64,000 bases of DNA from an uncultured Nitrospira sp. (GCA_902500825.1 CABVRX010000012.1:1-64000), one strand, 5' to 3'; positions 1 through 8,090 are shown, counted from the stretch's first letter. Notes: generated by a model not told the origin, from the sequence alone. Numbers and translations are program-made.

Positions 1-46
1 GCTTCGAACCCGTAGGTCGCAGGTTCAATTCCTGCCGGGCGCACCA
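1..46 (+). tRNA. tRNA-Arg (anticodon UCG), 3' part only
   Basis: The window starts inside the anticodon arm. The loop reads CTTCGAA, giving anticodon TCG (arginine, CGA codons), followed by the 3' anticodon strand CCCGT, a short variable loop, a T arm with GCAGG/CCTGC around TTCAATT, the acceptor strand CGGGCGC, discriminator A and an encoded CCA. The D arm and 5' acceptor strand lie outside the window. A degraded copy of this 3' end is found near position 1066. Confidence 0.93.
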
Positions 47-249
47 TAGATTCAACGAGTTACCGGAATTCCCCAAGTCGACTTGCTGTCCTGGTTGCGC
101 GGCGAGCGCGGATCCTCTCTGGCGTGGAGAGACTCAGCCGTCAAGCTGATCTACCGCCTGCTAATTACCACAAGGGATTAATGTTCGGGCAAGTTTACCG
201 CTATCACGATCGAGAGCATATCGCGGCGTATTTTTTATGGGGCAAAATA

Positions 250-936
250 ATGATGAAGTGGCAAGCAGGGGCGCTGGTCACCTGCGCCTTCATCCTCATG
301 ACGAGTCTGCCGAGTGCATGGGCGACATCGAACGACACTTACGGCAATGACGGGCCGTCGCTTGAGGAGACGTTGGCATTTATCAAAGAGACGTGGGAAG
401 CATGTGCAACAATGCACAGTGGTTTGCAACGTATGATTGCCAAGGACGGATCCCTCTGGCATATGGATCGGATGGCGAAGGTCGATGTGGTGGTTATCCC
501 TCCATCAGCTCTCAGAATTATCACACGTCTGAATGAATTGAAGAAGTTGAGCGGGATATTCGGAATCCAATCGCCGGCGGAAAAGATTCAAGAGTTGGAC
601 TTGAACGCACTATCTCCTAACGTGAGCTCGGAGCGGGAGGGTGAGAACGTCAATCTCTATGGAATTCGGCTGCGCTGTGCGCGTGGGGCATGTGTGACTG
701 AATGGCTTGCGTCTCTCGTGATGCCTGGTAAACCCATGCACGAACTAAAAACCGGCAAAGTGGCCATCACCAGTCTTGAGGAGCTTGCGTATGAGGATCG
801 CGCTCCAAAAGACAAACCGGGAGAAAAAAAGGGGGAGGCGTATATTCCCGTCTGTGATAGGGCGACCGTAGAAAGCCTTTCACACGCCCTTACCCACGCC
901 ATCAACAAAGCTGGCGGAAAAAAGCCACTGTTTTAG
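250..936 (+). CDS. Secreted protein of unknown function
   Basis: The open frame extends upstream, but the ATG pair at 250/253 begins a convincing signal peptide: Met-Met-Lys-Trp, a hydrophobic stretch, and a likely cleavage after Ser-Ala-Trp-Ala near residue 26. The mature part is about 200 residues with four cysteines, which could form disulfides in the periplasm. The C-terminus is basic and ends in Gly-Gly-Lys-Lys-Pro-Leu-Phe. I do not recognise the family with certainty. It sits alone between the tRNA-Arg gene and its decayed copy, so it may be cargo of a former integrated element. Confidence 0.7.
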   Translation: MMKWQAGALVTCAFILMTSLPSAWATSNDTYGNDGPSLEETLAFIKETWEACATMHSGLQRMIAKDGSLWHMDRMAKVDVVVIPPSALRIITRLNELKKLSGIFGIQSPAEKIQELDLNALSPNVSSEREGENVNLYGIRLRCARGACVTEWLASLVMPGKPMHELKTGKVAITSLEELAYEDRAPKDKPGEKKGEAYIPVCDRATVESLSHALTHAINKAGGKKPLF

Positions 937-1065
937 TCCATAGTACGAATTAGCCTTGAGAAGACGAGACGGAGCCGATCCCTGAAAGTCCTGCCTTGAT
1001 TTTCATTCATCTGCCTGTGTAGCCTTCCTGTCTGTTGCAATTCCGGTGTCCGAATCGCTCGGTAT

Positions 1066-1121
1066 GACTTCGAACCCATAGGTTGCAGGCTCAGTTCTGC
1101 CTGGCACACTAGACAAACGAG
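1066..1121 (+). repeat. Decayed copy of the tRNA-Arg 3' end (att-like scar)
   Basis: This segment aligns with the tRNA-Arg 3' half at 1-46: CTTCGAACCC is identical, and the T arm and acceptor strand follow with a handful of substitutions and small deletions. Similarity continues past the CCA into the flank (TAGA...AACGAG in both). The T stem and acceptor pairing are broken, so it is not a functional tRNA. Two explanations fit: the distal attachment site left by an element that integrated at the tRNA 3' end, or the remnant of a tandem tRNA duplication. Confidence 0.75.
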
Positions 1122-1254
1122 GCTATCTCCATCATTGTCGCACATTTCCAATGGGTTATGATCATGTGGGTTTTGTCGGTCATTCCGCTAAAGCTGGATG
1201 GATTTGTGATGGATTTCATTTATTATAATGTTTATGCGTGCAAGAGGTTATCCC

Positions 1255-1422
1255 ATGCAGTGGTTTTGCCGATATAGAGGGCAAGCGCCATCTGGAGCGG
1301 TATACTATGAACAGAAGAAGCGACTTGCTTGGACTAGACAATGTCCCTGTTGTGGAAGACCGCTTGAGAAGGCGGACCCGATGAGTCCGTGGGTCTGTGA
1401 ATGTGGGTGGCGCAGTCAATGA
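1255..1422 (+). CDS. Small zinc-ribbon-like protein (55 aa)
   Basis: The frame is open from 1228, but the ATG at 1255 has a purine-rich AAGAGG a few bases upstream and is preferred. The product is basic, with Cys-Pro-Cys-Cys in the middle and Cys-Glu-Cys near the C-terminus, a layout typical of one-zinc ribbon knuckles. No catalytic motif is visible. It lies 25 bp upstream of another very small gene with a strong ribosome binding site, so the two may be co-transcribed. The function is unknown. Confidence 0.55.
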   Translation: MQWFCRYRGQAPSGAVYYEQKKRLAWTRQCPCCGRPLEKADPMSPWVCECGWRSQ

Positions 1423-1446
1423 ATCGAGCAAGAAGAGGGAGGTACC

Positions 1447-1587
1447 ATGATCCCCGTTTTGCACGACATGAGGGCGGCATTTATTCTGACAATCGCTATA
1501 GCCATGCTCTTGTTCATCTGTGCACTGGCCGGCCTGGGAACAGTGCTGCGACCGGTTCGTTGGTCTGATCGGAAAGGGTCTCGCTGA
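1447..1587 (+). CDS. Single-pass membrane microprotein (46 aa)
   Basis: A strong ribosome binding site (GAGGGAGG) precedes the ATG by 4-5 bases. The 46-residue product has one hydrophobic helix from about residue 10 to 32, followed by a basic tail rich in Arg and Lys, giving a likely N-out/C-in orientation. It is close behind the zinc-ribbon gene. No family is recognised. The ribosome binding site together with the clean transmembrane segment makes it more likely a real gene than chance. Confidence 0.55.
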   Translation: MIPVLHDMRAAFILTIAIAMLLFICALAGLGTVLRPVRWSDRKGSR

Positions 1588-1915
1588 GCAAGACGAGGTC
1601 TGATCAGCTTAAGCCGGCAGTGGTGTCTGAGCGGCCCTCGTTCTCCTTCTCTTAGTGGTTCTCGTTTCTTCCTGCTCCAACTTCAGTTCTCTGTCTAGCA
1701 GAATCTTCCACTCCAGCAGTGCTTGCCAAATATTGGAATTTATTAGGCATCCTGAAGTCCTTCAGCTAGGCTCTTGCTAAAGCATTCCTTCTCAACTGCG
1801 GTGCTATATTTGTTTAGCGAGGGGACCATCGAACATCGCAGACTATCATCCACGCACCGATTGTCATGGATCAATTAAGTAACTGCGTCGTAATGTCACC
1901 CGGAGGAGAATGGCT
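1588..1915. other. Intergenic stretch with no recognised gene
   Basis: About 330 bp without a convincing reading frame on either strand. I see no strong hairpin terminator, tRNA or repeat. The only clear signal is GGAGGA at about 1902-1907, which serves the lipoprotein gene that follows. Confidence 0.6.
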
Positions 1916-2551
1916 ATGAATAGAGTGTTAACGAAATCTGGAGCTGTAGTGATGATGGGACTAATCTTGTTGTCAAGCCAGGGCTGTAACACGAAGTGGC
2001 TCCAGTCGGACGGTGAGGGCAGAGCCGGTGGTGGTAGTTCAAAGCTCCCAAACATGTCGGGGGAAGGCCGAAGTAGTGAACTGAGCGGTTTCTCTCGTAA
2101 TCCATCCGAGGAACGGCTTGCGCAAGGCGGATATTCGACGGCACTGAATCCATCGGGACTCAGTGCGCGTCAGCGTGCTGAACTGACAAAAGACGAAATG
2201 GCTGCGGTAGAGGCGGGCTTGCAGGATGTTTTCTTTGGTTATGATCAGTGGACCCTGTCAGATGCCGGCACGGAAGCGCTCAATCAAGACGCGGCATATC
2301 TCAAAGATCATCCAGGCGTCCTGTTGAAAATTGAAGGGCATTGCGACGAGCGAGGCACTGCCGACTACAATATCGTTTTGGGGGACAAACGCGCCAAGGC
2401 TGCTCGGAACTACCTTGCGGAAGTTGGTGTGAATCCCAAGCAGGTGGCGATCGTTTCATATGGGAAGGAGCGTCCCTTCTGTTTTGAGCGGGCTGAATCC
2501 TGTTACCAGCAGAACCGACGTGGCCATATGCTCCTTACCACCCCCAAATAG
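1916..2551 (+). CDS. pal: Pal-like OmpA-family lipoprotein
   Basis: The C-terminal half (about residues 100-210) is an OmpA-like peptidoglycan-binding domain: Phe-Gly-Tyr-Asp followed by the hallmark Gly-His-Cys-Asp-Glu-Arg-Gly-Thr with an Asn-Ile-Val-Leu-Gly-Asp stretch, as in Pal. The N-terminus has a hydrophobic signal and a cysteine after Ser-Gln-Gly, a somewhat unusual lipobox. A Ser/Gly-rich linker joins the parts. Two ATGs are possible (1910, 1916); GGAGGA is only two bases from the first and about eight from the second, so 1916 is chosen. Pal anchors the outer membrane to peptidoglycan with the Tol system, but no tol genes are in this window. Confidence 0.85.
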   Translation: MNRVLTKSGAVVMMGLILLSSQGCNTKWLQSDGEGRAGGGSSKLPNMSGEGRSSELSGFSRNPSEERLAQGGYSTALNPSGLSARQRAELTKDEMAAVEAGLQDVFFGYDQWTLSDAGTEALNQDAAYLKDHPGVLLKIEGHCDERGTADYNIVLGDKRAKAARNYLAEVGVNPKQVAIVSYGKERPFCFERAESCYQQNRRGHMLLTTPK

Positions 2552-2630
2552 GGTTTCTACAGTGGGAGCCAGGTCTCTCACCGATTGGTTTGGTTCCGCT
2601 GGTTATGCGATTGCGATAGGAATTTATTGA

Positions 2631-3011
2631 GTGAAAAATCTCAGTTCGCTTTTCAAGTCCGAAGGTACTAAACAAACTACTCCGCTGCCTCGACCGAAGG
2701 ATCGACGGGTTCAGCCAAGGTTCACCGCCCAATTTCGCAGCACCTTGTCTGGACAAAAGCAGGAAGGACAGGGGCGAACTCTGGATGTTTCTGCGGGCGG
2801 CTGTAAAATCGAAAGTGACATGAAGGTGGAGCAAGGCGCGAAGTTCGAATGCCGACTCCACGTCCCAGGTTTTGACTGGCCCTTGCGGATCGAGGAAGCC
2901 GCTGTGCGATGGATTGGTGACAATAGCTTCGGAATCTCGTTTTCACGTATTGCCCCAGAAGAATTGGCAAAGCTCAAGGCGGTTCTTTCCGATCTCGAAC
3001 ACGACGAGTAA
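2631..3011 (+). CDS. PilZ-domain protein
   Basis: A 126-residue protein starting at GTG. After a basic N-terminal tail it shows the PilZ c-di-GMP signature: Arg-Arg-Val-Gln-Pro-Arg around residue 25, then Asp-Val-Ser-Ala-Gly-Gly about 27 residues later, followed by alternating beta strands ending in Phe-Gly-Ile-Ser-Phe. The protein is essentially a single PilZ domain, so it is likely a c-di-GMP-responsive adaptor that acts by binding a partner. Its neighbours do not reveal the partner. Confidence 0.85.
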   Translation: MKNLSSLFKSEGTKQTTPLPRPKDRRVQPRFTAQFRSTLSGQKQEGQGRTLDVSAGGCKIESDMKVEQGAKFECRLHVPGFDWPLRIEEAAVRWIGDNSFGISFSRIAPEELAKLKAVLSDLEHDE

Positions 3012-3031
3012 CTCCCTCCTCGATCACTGCT

Positions 3032-3130
3032 TCATCCCTGCTTCTCCCAGGTAAGCATCTGCACCGGCACGGCTGCATCCAGCCGCGCTTGCGCAAAGCA
3101 CGCTGTTCCAAACACGGTTGACATGGCCAT
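3032..3130 (-). CDS. Possible remnant encoding only a signal-peptide-like sequence
   Basis: On the minus strand, 32 codons start at ATG 3130 and encode a hydrophobic segment ending in Cys-Phe-Ala-Gln-Ala, a good signal peptidase I site, followed by only about 18 residues before a stop. The same frame stays open for a few codons upstream but lacks a better start. It could be the N-terminal stub of a broken secreted-protein gene, or chance. No ribosome binding site is obvious. Confidence 0.2.
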   Translation of the reverse strand: MAMSTVFGTACFAQARLDAAVPVQMLTWEKQG

Positions 3131-3196
3131 CGCAACTGTCAGAAAGTACGGTTTGATGTCTAAATCTCGGCATGAAGATAGAGAAAGGAGTCGTGA

Positions 3197-3358
3197 GTGG
3201 AACAGAGATATGCGATCACTGTGAAGTTTTTGGTGGATGCCGATTCAGCGGAAGATGCTGAAGAGATGGTTGAGACTGCCTGTGAAAAGGCGTCGGCCTC
3301 ATTCCCGGAAATGAGTTATGAAGGGATTGAGGATATTGAAGAGGAAGAAGAGGAGTAG
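3197..3358 (+). CDS. Small acidic protein (53 aa)
   Basis: A GTG start is preceded by GAAAGGAG with six bases of spacing. The product begins Met-Glu-Gln-Arg-Tyr-Ala-Ile-Thr-Val-Lys, a beta-strand-like start, and ends in an acidic tail of six consecutive Glu. The middle is an amphipathic helix rich in Glu and Ala. It resembles the short cytoplasmic conserved hypotheticals of environmental bacteria, with no known function. It ends 17 bp before msrA and may be in the same transcript. Confidence 0.6.
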   Translation: MEQRYAITVKFLVDADSAEDAEEMVETACEKASASFPEMSYEGIEDIEEEEEE

Positions 3359-3375
3359 CTCGTCTTCTCCACATA

Positions 3376-3975
3376 ATGAAAGAATCCCACCCCGACTCGA
3401 CAAATCGCACAATGGAGAATGAATCACGATCGATCCCGTCTGAGAAGGAAGTCGCTATTCTCGCAGGCGGCTGTTTTTGGTGCCTTGAGGCTGTCTATGA
3501 TCAGATCCAAGGTGTTGAATCGGTCGAGTCTGGTTACATCGGGGGGCACCTCAACCATCCCACCTATGAAGCTGTTTGTGGGGGGCAGACCGGCCATGCC
3601 GAAGCCGTACGGATCGCTTTTGATTCTCGGGTGATCACCTATAAAGAACTCCTTGAGATTTTTTTCACCATTCACGATCCAACGACGCCCAATCAACAAG
3701 GCAACGATAAGGGAACCCAATACCGTTCGGCGATTTTCTACTGTGACCCGACACAGCTCCATGCAGCCGAGACCTTGATCAAAACGCTAGTTGACGAGAA
3801 GCTGTACGATGCTCCGATCGTCACACAGGTCGTACCTGCTGAGCAATGGTATGAGGCAGAGCCCTATCATCAGGAGTATTTTGTTCGAAATCCTTACCAA
3901 GGCTACTGCCAGTTTGTGGTGAGTCCGAAAGTCGCCAAGTTCAGAAAGCAGTTTGCTCACCGCCTAAAAACTTAG
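3376..3975 (+). CDS. msrA: Peptide-methionine (S)-S-oxide reductase
   Basis: MsrA reduces methionine-S-sulfoxide in proteins. The active-site motif Gly-Gly-Cys-Phe-Trp-Cys is present near residue 30, followed by Gly-Tyr-Ile-Gly-Gly, the conserved Gly-His-Ala-Glu-Ala-Val, His-Asp-Pro-Thr-Thr-Pro-Asn-Gln-Gln-Gly-Asn-Asp and Tyr-His-Gln-Glu-Tyr. The length of 199 aa is normal. The ATG at 3376 has no clear ribosome binding site; an in-frame ATG at 3412 is an alternative. The gene runs convergently into its neighbour with only 11 bp between stop codons. Confidence 0.95.
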   Translation: MKESHPDSTNRTMENESRSIPSEKEVAILAGGCFWCLEAVYDQIQGVESVESGYIGGHLNHPTYEAVCGGQTGHAEAVRIAFDSRVITYKELLEIFFTIHDPTTPNQQGNDKGTQYRSAIFYCDPTQLHAAETLIKTLVDEKLYDAPIVTQVVPAEQWYEAEPYHQEYFVRNPYQGYCQFVVSPKVAKFRKQFAHRLKT

Positions 3976-3986
3976 GCACCACTCGC

Positions 3987-4421
3987 TTATCGACTGAACA
4001 ATCCAGCCAAGATCTCTCGTGCCGTCCCAAAGACCGCCGGCTTCTGGAATACTTGATGGGTTTTTAATATCACCTCGGCATGCACGGAGCAAAAAGGCCA
4101 TTCGCCAGATGGATTACCCTGAACTTGGGCGATGATCGAGCCATCAGCTTGGTTACTTGACGACTGAAGCACTATCAGAGGGCTGTTCGCATCAAGTAAA
4201 CAGATATCTTCTCTCTTCCAAGATTGCCCTGAAGTCGTAGAACGAATCCGCGTGTGTTGTTCACCCTCTGCGAATACTGTGTCCCCTTCCCGAATGGGGC
4301 CGGTTGGTGCAAAGGAATACAGCACGAGCGGAGCAACTAGAATAATAATCACCACAATGGCGATCGACCACAGCGGAGGTTCTGAATTGCTGACTGTTTC
4401 TGAGGTTGATGGAATAGCCAT
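3987..4421 (-). CDS. Single-pass membrane protein of unknown function
   Basis: The frame opens at 4493, but ATG 4421 has GAGGGG just upstream on the minus strand and starts a 144-residue protein. One strong transmembrane helix lies at about residues 18-38, followed by a soluble domain of about 100 residues that is probably periplasmic. That domain has two cysteines and an Ile-Val-Leu-Gln-Ser-Ser stretch, suggesting a small beta-rich fold. No family is recognised. It is transcribed away from the phosphate island. Confidence 0.6.
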   Translation of the reverse strand: MAIPSTSETVSNSEPPLWSIAIVVIIILVAPLVLYSFAPTGPIREGDTVFAEGEQHTRIRSTTSGQSWKREDICLLDANSPLIVLQSSSNQADGSIIAQVQGNPSGEWPFCSVHAEVILKTHQVFQKPAVFGTAREILAGLFSR

Positions 4422-4589
4422 ATTCCCCTCTGGGGCTCGATCAAGAGGTGTACAAAAGGTTCCCACGAACTGAGTGGCTAGGCCCATCCGCATGAATTCA
4501 AAGAGCTCACGTGTTGAATGGCTGGTGCCATTTCCATCAGGTTCGTCTTTCGGAATTCGTTGTATCGGTTCATAGCTTCACAAGCAAAA

Positions 4590-4618
4590 GTTAACACTTT
4601 TGTAACAAGGTGGTTACT
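4590..4618 (+). promoter_or_regulatory. Pho-box-like tandem repeats upstream of the PstS-like gene
   Basis: Three 7-mers repeat at exactly 11 bp: GTTAACA (4590), TGTAACA (4601) and GGTTACT (4612). The spacing equals one helical turn, the arrangement used by PhoB/PhoP-family activators. The last repeat ends 67 bp before the start codon. Similar arrays precede the porin at 9300 and pstS at 10797. Confidence 0.6.
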
Positions 4619-4685
4619 CACCTGCAACTCTTCTCCTCTACATCTACAGCCAACAGCCTTTTCCATTCATGAAAGAGAGGAGTTC

Positions 4686-5771
4686 ATGATTGCATCAGCT
4701 AATAATAAAAGAACGGTTGCGGTTGGGTTTGTTCTGCTCTCTTTACTCCACCTTGTCTTTTTGGTTGACCGATCTTCAGCCGAGCACAGCGACCCCTTCA
4801 CTCCCCTGAGCGTGAATTCGGCACTGGCCCATTATAGTCCCAAGAAACAGATTTCAGGTACGTTCAAAGTTCAAAGTTCGGAAGCGCTGTATCCACTACT
4901 CACCCGCCTCAGCATCGACTTCCAGAGAATTCAGCCGAAAGTTACTATCGATGTGAAAAAAGGAAGCCCTAAAGCGATCGTTGAGTTTCTGCAGCCGCCT
5001 CTCAGCAAGACTGGCAAGATCATGATGGTGGACGATCGTGCGTCCAATTTTCAATTGCTTGCCACGTCGCATCAGCTTTCTGACGCCGAAGTGAAAGAAT
5101 TCGTCGCTCAACATGACTATGAACCGACGACAGTGTCTGTAGCCATTGATGCCGTCGCGTTGTATGTGCATAAGGACAACCCGTTGCCTGGTCTGACTCT
5201 GGACCAAGTTGATGCCGTATTCTCATCCACGCGGAAACGAGGATTCAAGACAGCCATTTCCCAGTGGGGACAGTTGGGGTTGTCCGACGGCTGGAAAGAG
5301 GCGTCAATCCAGCTCCATGGTCGTGATAGACAGTCGGAAGCCCGGGCAACTTTTCAGGAACATGGGCTCAGTGGCGGTGAATTCAAATCAGGCGTCCGAG
5401 AACATCCTGGCGCGGCGACAGTTGTCTTCAATATCGATCGTGACCCAACGGGGATAGGCTACAGCGGACTGGGCTTGCATGCGTCAAATGTGCGAGCCGT
5501 CCCAATTGCGGAGAAGGAAGGGATGCCGTTTGTATCACCGTCTCGAGAGACGGTAATTGATCAGACCTATCCGTTGCGACATGGGTTGTATTTGCACTTC
5601 GACAAGTCGCCCAAGACGTCTTTGCCTGAGGCAGTTCAGGAATTCTTAACCTTCATTATGAGTCGGGAAGGGGAAGAGACCATGATGAAGGCCGGATTGT
5701 TCCCCCTACCTCCCACCCAAGCTGAGCGCAAGGCCGTTGCCTTCGGCGTTCCTGCCGGACTGAGTCAATGA
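4686..5771 (+). CDS. PstS-like periplasmic binding protein, divergent paralogue
   Basis: The ATG at 4686 follows AGAGAGGAG and opens a typical signal peptide. The 361-residue protein is a PBP-like-2 binding protein and clearly parallels the PstS encoded at 10797: Leu-Asp-Gln-Val-Asp-Ala-Val-Phe-Ser, Gly-Ile-Gly-Tyr-Ser-Gly and the Phe-Pro-Leu-Pro ending are shared. The residues that cradle phosphate in PstS differ. The Gly-Ser-Asp-Thr-Leu segment is Gln-Ser-Ser-Glu-Ala-Leu here, and Gly-Arg-Asn-Ser-Ala-Ser-Gly-Thr-Tyr has become Gly-Arg-Asp-Arg-Gln-Ser-Glu-Ala-Arg. It therefore probably has another ligand or an accessory role. It is followed by a porin gene 75 bp downstream. Confidence 0.8.
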   Translation: MIASANNKRTVAVGFVLLSLLHLVFLVDRSSAEHSDPFTPLSVNSALAHYSPKKQISGTFKVQSSEALYPLLTRLSIDFQRIQPKVTIDVKKGSPKAIVEFLQPPLSKTGKIMMVDDRASNFQLLATSHQLSDAEVKEFVAQHDYEPTTVSVAIDAVALYVHKDNPLPGLTLDQVDAVFSSTRKRGFKTAISQWGQLGLSDGWKEASIQLHGRDRQSEARATFQEHGLSGGEFKSGVREHPGAATVVFNIDRDPTGIGYSGLGLHASNVRAVPIAEKEGMPFVSPSRETVIDQTYPLRHGLYLHFDKSPKTSLPEAVQEFLTFIMSREGEETMMKAGLFPLPPTQAERKAVAFGVPAGLSQ

Positions 5772-5846
5772 TCAGTAGAAATCCTGTGAAGACAACGTAA
5801 TTCGAGTTTCGACACGCTACGCAATTATTACCCAGGAGGATCCCGC

Positions 5847-7406
5847 ATGAGAGGACTGTACGGAACGGCCTATACTGCCCAAGTGACGCTTGTGGCACTG
5901 TGTATAGCCGCGATCGTATTGGTACAGCAGCCTTCATTAGCTCAGGAGGCTTCAACCAGTCGAAAGCCATCGTCAGACCCAATAGTCACTACACAACAGA
6001 CAGATTCAGTACCTGAAAAGCAAGGACCATCATCGGCTATCCAAACCCCGCCAGGCGGAATATCGCTGGAAGATCTTCTTCTTCAAAAGGGCACCATCAC
6101 CAAGGATGAGTGGCTGCGAATTCGTACGGAGCAGGAATATAGAACCGCAGACCAGACACGACGGCTGGATAATTTAGAAGAGTGGAAAAATAGAACGGAA
6201 GTGCTTCCGATCCTTCGGGACAAGGTCAATTTCGGCCTGAACGCGCTGCAATTTCTCTATGGGCATGTCAATGCAAATGTTCCTGAAGGAAGAAGTCAAG
6301 ACAGTCTGTCCATTCGACGAGCTGAGATGGTTTTCTGGGGAAAGCTGAGCGATTATCTTCCCCGGTGGCACATGTTGATGGAGTTCCAGAGCACCAGTCT
6401 CACGAACAACACTCCTTTGTCCGGCGCGTCTTCTCCAACCGTGGCCACATTCTTTCGGGAAGCCTATATCGACGTTCGTCCAGTTCAAGCATGGGCGCCC
6501 AATTTGAATATCATCAGGATGGGGATTTTCCGTATGCCCTTCGGTATCTTTACCGAAACGTCAGGCGGTTTGCGCGATATCATCAGTTCTCCCTACTTGA
6601 ATGGGGTAGGAGGCGGTGGTGGGCCAGGGCAGAACCGAAACGGTACGGGTGGCGCTATTGAATTCATCCAAGAGCGCGATTACTTCGTCGATGTACGTGG
6701 AAAAATCATGAACCGGCTGGAATATGTGGTCGGAATCATGAACAACAATAATTTTCAGGCGAATGGCATCGTCAGCAACACCTCGGGGATTGGCGGAGCC
6801 AATCAGCCGAAGGCAATCTATACCCGCCTGAGGCTCTTTGGAGACGACGTGTCGTTTATCAGCTTCACCATGATCCAGGGGACATCCAACAATGCCGGTA
6901 CGTTCATTAACGGGCGCGGCAAAGGTCACTTTGACCGCTATGGCATAGATTTTCGGTACAACCCGAAGTTCTTACCTGGTTTTATGGTCTATGGAGAATA
7001 TTGGCAGGGCCATGATGGGTCGAATGCGACCACGGTAGGGACTGCGGCTAACGGCGCCTGTCTTGATACCTGCGGTGGCTCCGGTGCGCCGGGGGCGCAA
7101 CGACGCACATGGTATGTGCTGGCAAAGTATCTCTTTACGGAAGGGCCGCTCGAAAACTTTGAGTCGGTCTACATGTATGAGGAATTCGACCCTAATACTA
7201 GGATGTCGAACGACCTCTATACGAGGCATATCGTCGGCCTGACCTATTATTTCGAAAACTTCCCGCCGAAAATGCAGTCCAAAATCCAGTTCAATTACGA
7301 GTTCCGACACCATTCAGGGTTGGGACCAGACATCGCGCTCAATGCTGCGACGGACCCATTTGCACAAAACGCATTCTTCCTACAGTGGCAATTGCGGTAC
7401 ATGTAG
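5847..7406 (+). CDS. OprO/OprP-type outer-membrane porin
   Basis: GGAGGA stands seven bases before the ATG. A signal peptide ends after Ser-Leu-Ala-Gln near residue 32. Residues 70-105 carry a Glu-Asp-Leu-Leu-Leu-Gln-Lys-Gly-Thr-Ile-Thr-Lys-Asp-Glu-Trp module and a short coiled-coil, and the remaining 400 or so residues are alternating amphipathic strands ending in an aromatic residue pattern, as in the phosphate-selective porin O and P family. The 519 aa length is somewhat long. Its position between a PstS-like gene and the pst operon supports a role in phosphate or phosphate-ester passage across the outer membrane. Confidence 0.8.
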   Translation: MRGLYGTAYTAQVTLVALCIAAIVLVQQPSLAQEASTSRKPSSDPIVTTQQTDSVPEKQGPSSAIQTPPGGISLEDLLLQKGTITKDEWLRIRTEQEYRTADQTRRLDNLEEWKNRTEVLPILRDKVNFGLNALQFLYGHVNANVPEGRSQDSLSIRRAEMVFWGKLSDYLPRWHMLMEFQSTSLTNNTPLSGASSPTVATFFREAYIDVRPVQAWAPNLNIIRMGIFRMPFGIFTETSGGLRDIISSPYLNGVGGGGGPGQNRNGTGGAIEFIQERDYFVDVRGKIMNRLEYVVGIMNNNNFQANGIVSNTSGIGGANQPKAIYTRLRLFGDDVSFISFTMIQGTSNNAGTFINGRGKGHFDRYGIDFRYNPKFLPGFMVYGEYWQGHDGSNATTVGTAANGACLDTCGGSGAPGAQRRTWYVLAKYLFTEGPLENFESVYMYEEFDPNTRMSNDLYTRHIVGLTYYFENFPPKMQSKIQFNYEFRHHSGLGPDIALNAATDPFAQNAFFLQWQLRYM

Positions 7407-7475
7407 GGGGCATGAGATACATTAGCCTCATCATCGGTTTGACGCTAAGTAATTGAACAGTGTAAGGAGGTGAAA

Positions 7476-8018
7476 GTGAGAGCTATCATTAGTCTTCTCA
7501 TCCTATCACTGGCGATGGCGAGCGCCTGTGCTCATCCTTACAAGGTGTTTCCCTCTAAAGTTATGGAGGACGTCGACCGCAATTTTGATTTTTCCCGCTG
7601 GCGCATGATGACCGATGGGTCTGAATCGAAAAAGGTTCAGCTTGGGGGGAGGATTGTGCAGTCGCACGCATCCGGCGACACGGTAACGATTGTTGTTGGC
7701 CAGTTGCCCATCGTCGATTACCCGGCTTATGGGCCAAAGGATAACGGGAAGAATAACGGAGATTTTGTCATTATCTATCAGGGACAAATCGAAAGGCCGG
7801 ATCTCCAGCCCGGCAATCGAATCATGGCTGTAGGAACGACGCATCCGCCGAAAGTCATCACTGTCAATGATCTCTCCCGAAGCTTTCCGATCGTGATGGC
7901 ACAATGTCTTCATTTCTGGAACACGCAGGGGCGAGACATTGCAGATTTTCCATTCTATGAAGCAGGATACGTAACCCTCAGGCAAGAGACTGTTTGCGTA
8001 AGTACTCCAACTCCATAA
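7476..8018 (+). CDS. Slp-family outer-membrane lipoprotein
   Basis: The frame opens with GTG at 7470, but that codon overlaps the Shine-Dalgarno AAGGAGG; the next GTG at 7476 has proper spacing and is chosen. The signal sequence ends with Ala-Ser-Ala-Cys, so the protein is probably lipidated. The mature part shows Slp-like features: Val-Gln-Leu-Gly-Gly-Arg-Ile-Val, a Gln-Leu-Pro-Ile strand, Gly-Asp-Phe-Val-Ile-Ile-Tyr and Leu-Gln-Pro-Gly-Asn-Arg. Slp proteins are stress- or starvation-induced lipoproteins in gamma-proteobacteria. Here the gene sits inside the phosphate island, which suggests induction on starvation. Confidence 0.7.
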   Translation: MRAIISLLILSLAMASACAHPYKVFPSKVMEDVDRNFDFSRWRMMTDGSESKKVQLGGRIVQSHASGDTVTIVVGQLPIVDYPAYGPKDNGKNNGDFVIIYQGQIERPDLQPGNRIMAVGTTHPPKVITVNDLSRSFPIVMAQCLHFWNTQGRDIADFPFYEAGYVTLRQETVCVSTPTP

Positions 8019-8090
8019 AGAGAGGCGCTGTGGAGTTGTTTATCCTCCCATAGGGTTCAGCCATGGTAGAGACGGCAAAGAGTCATCAGG

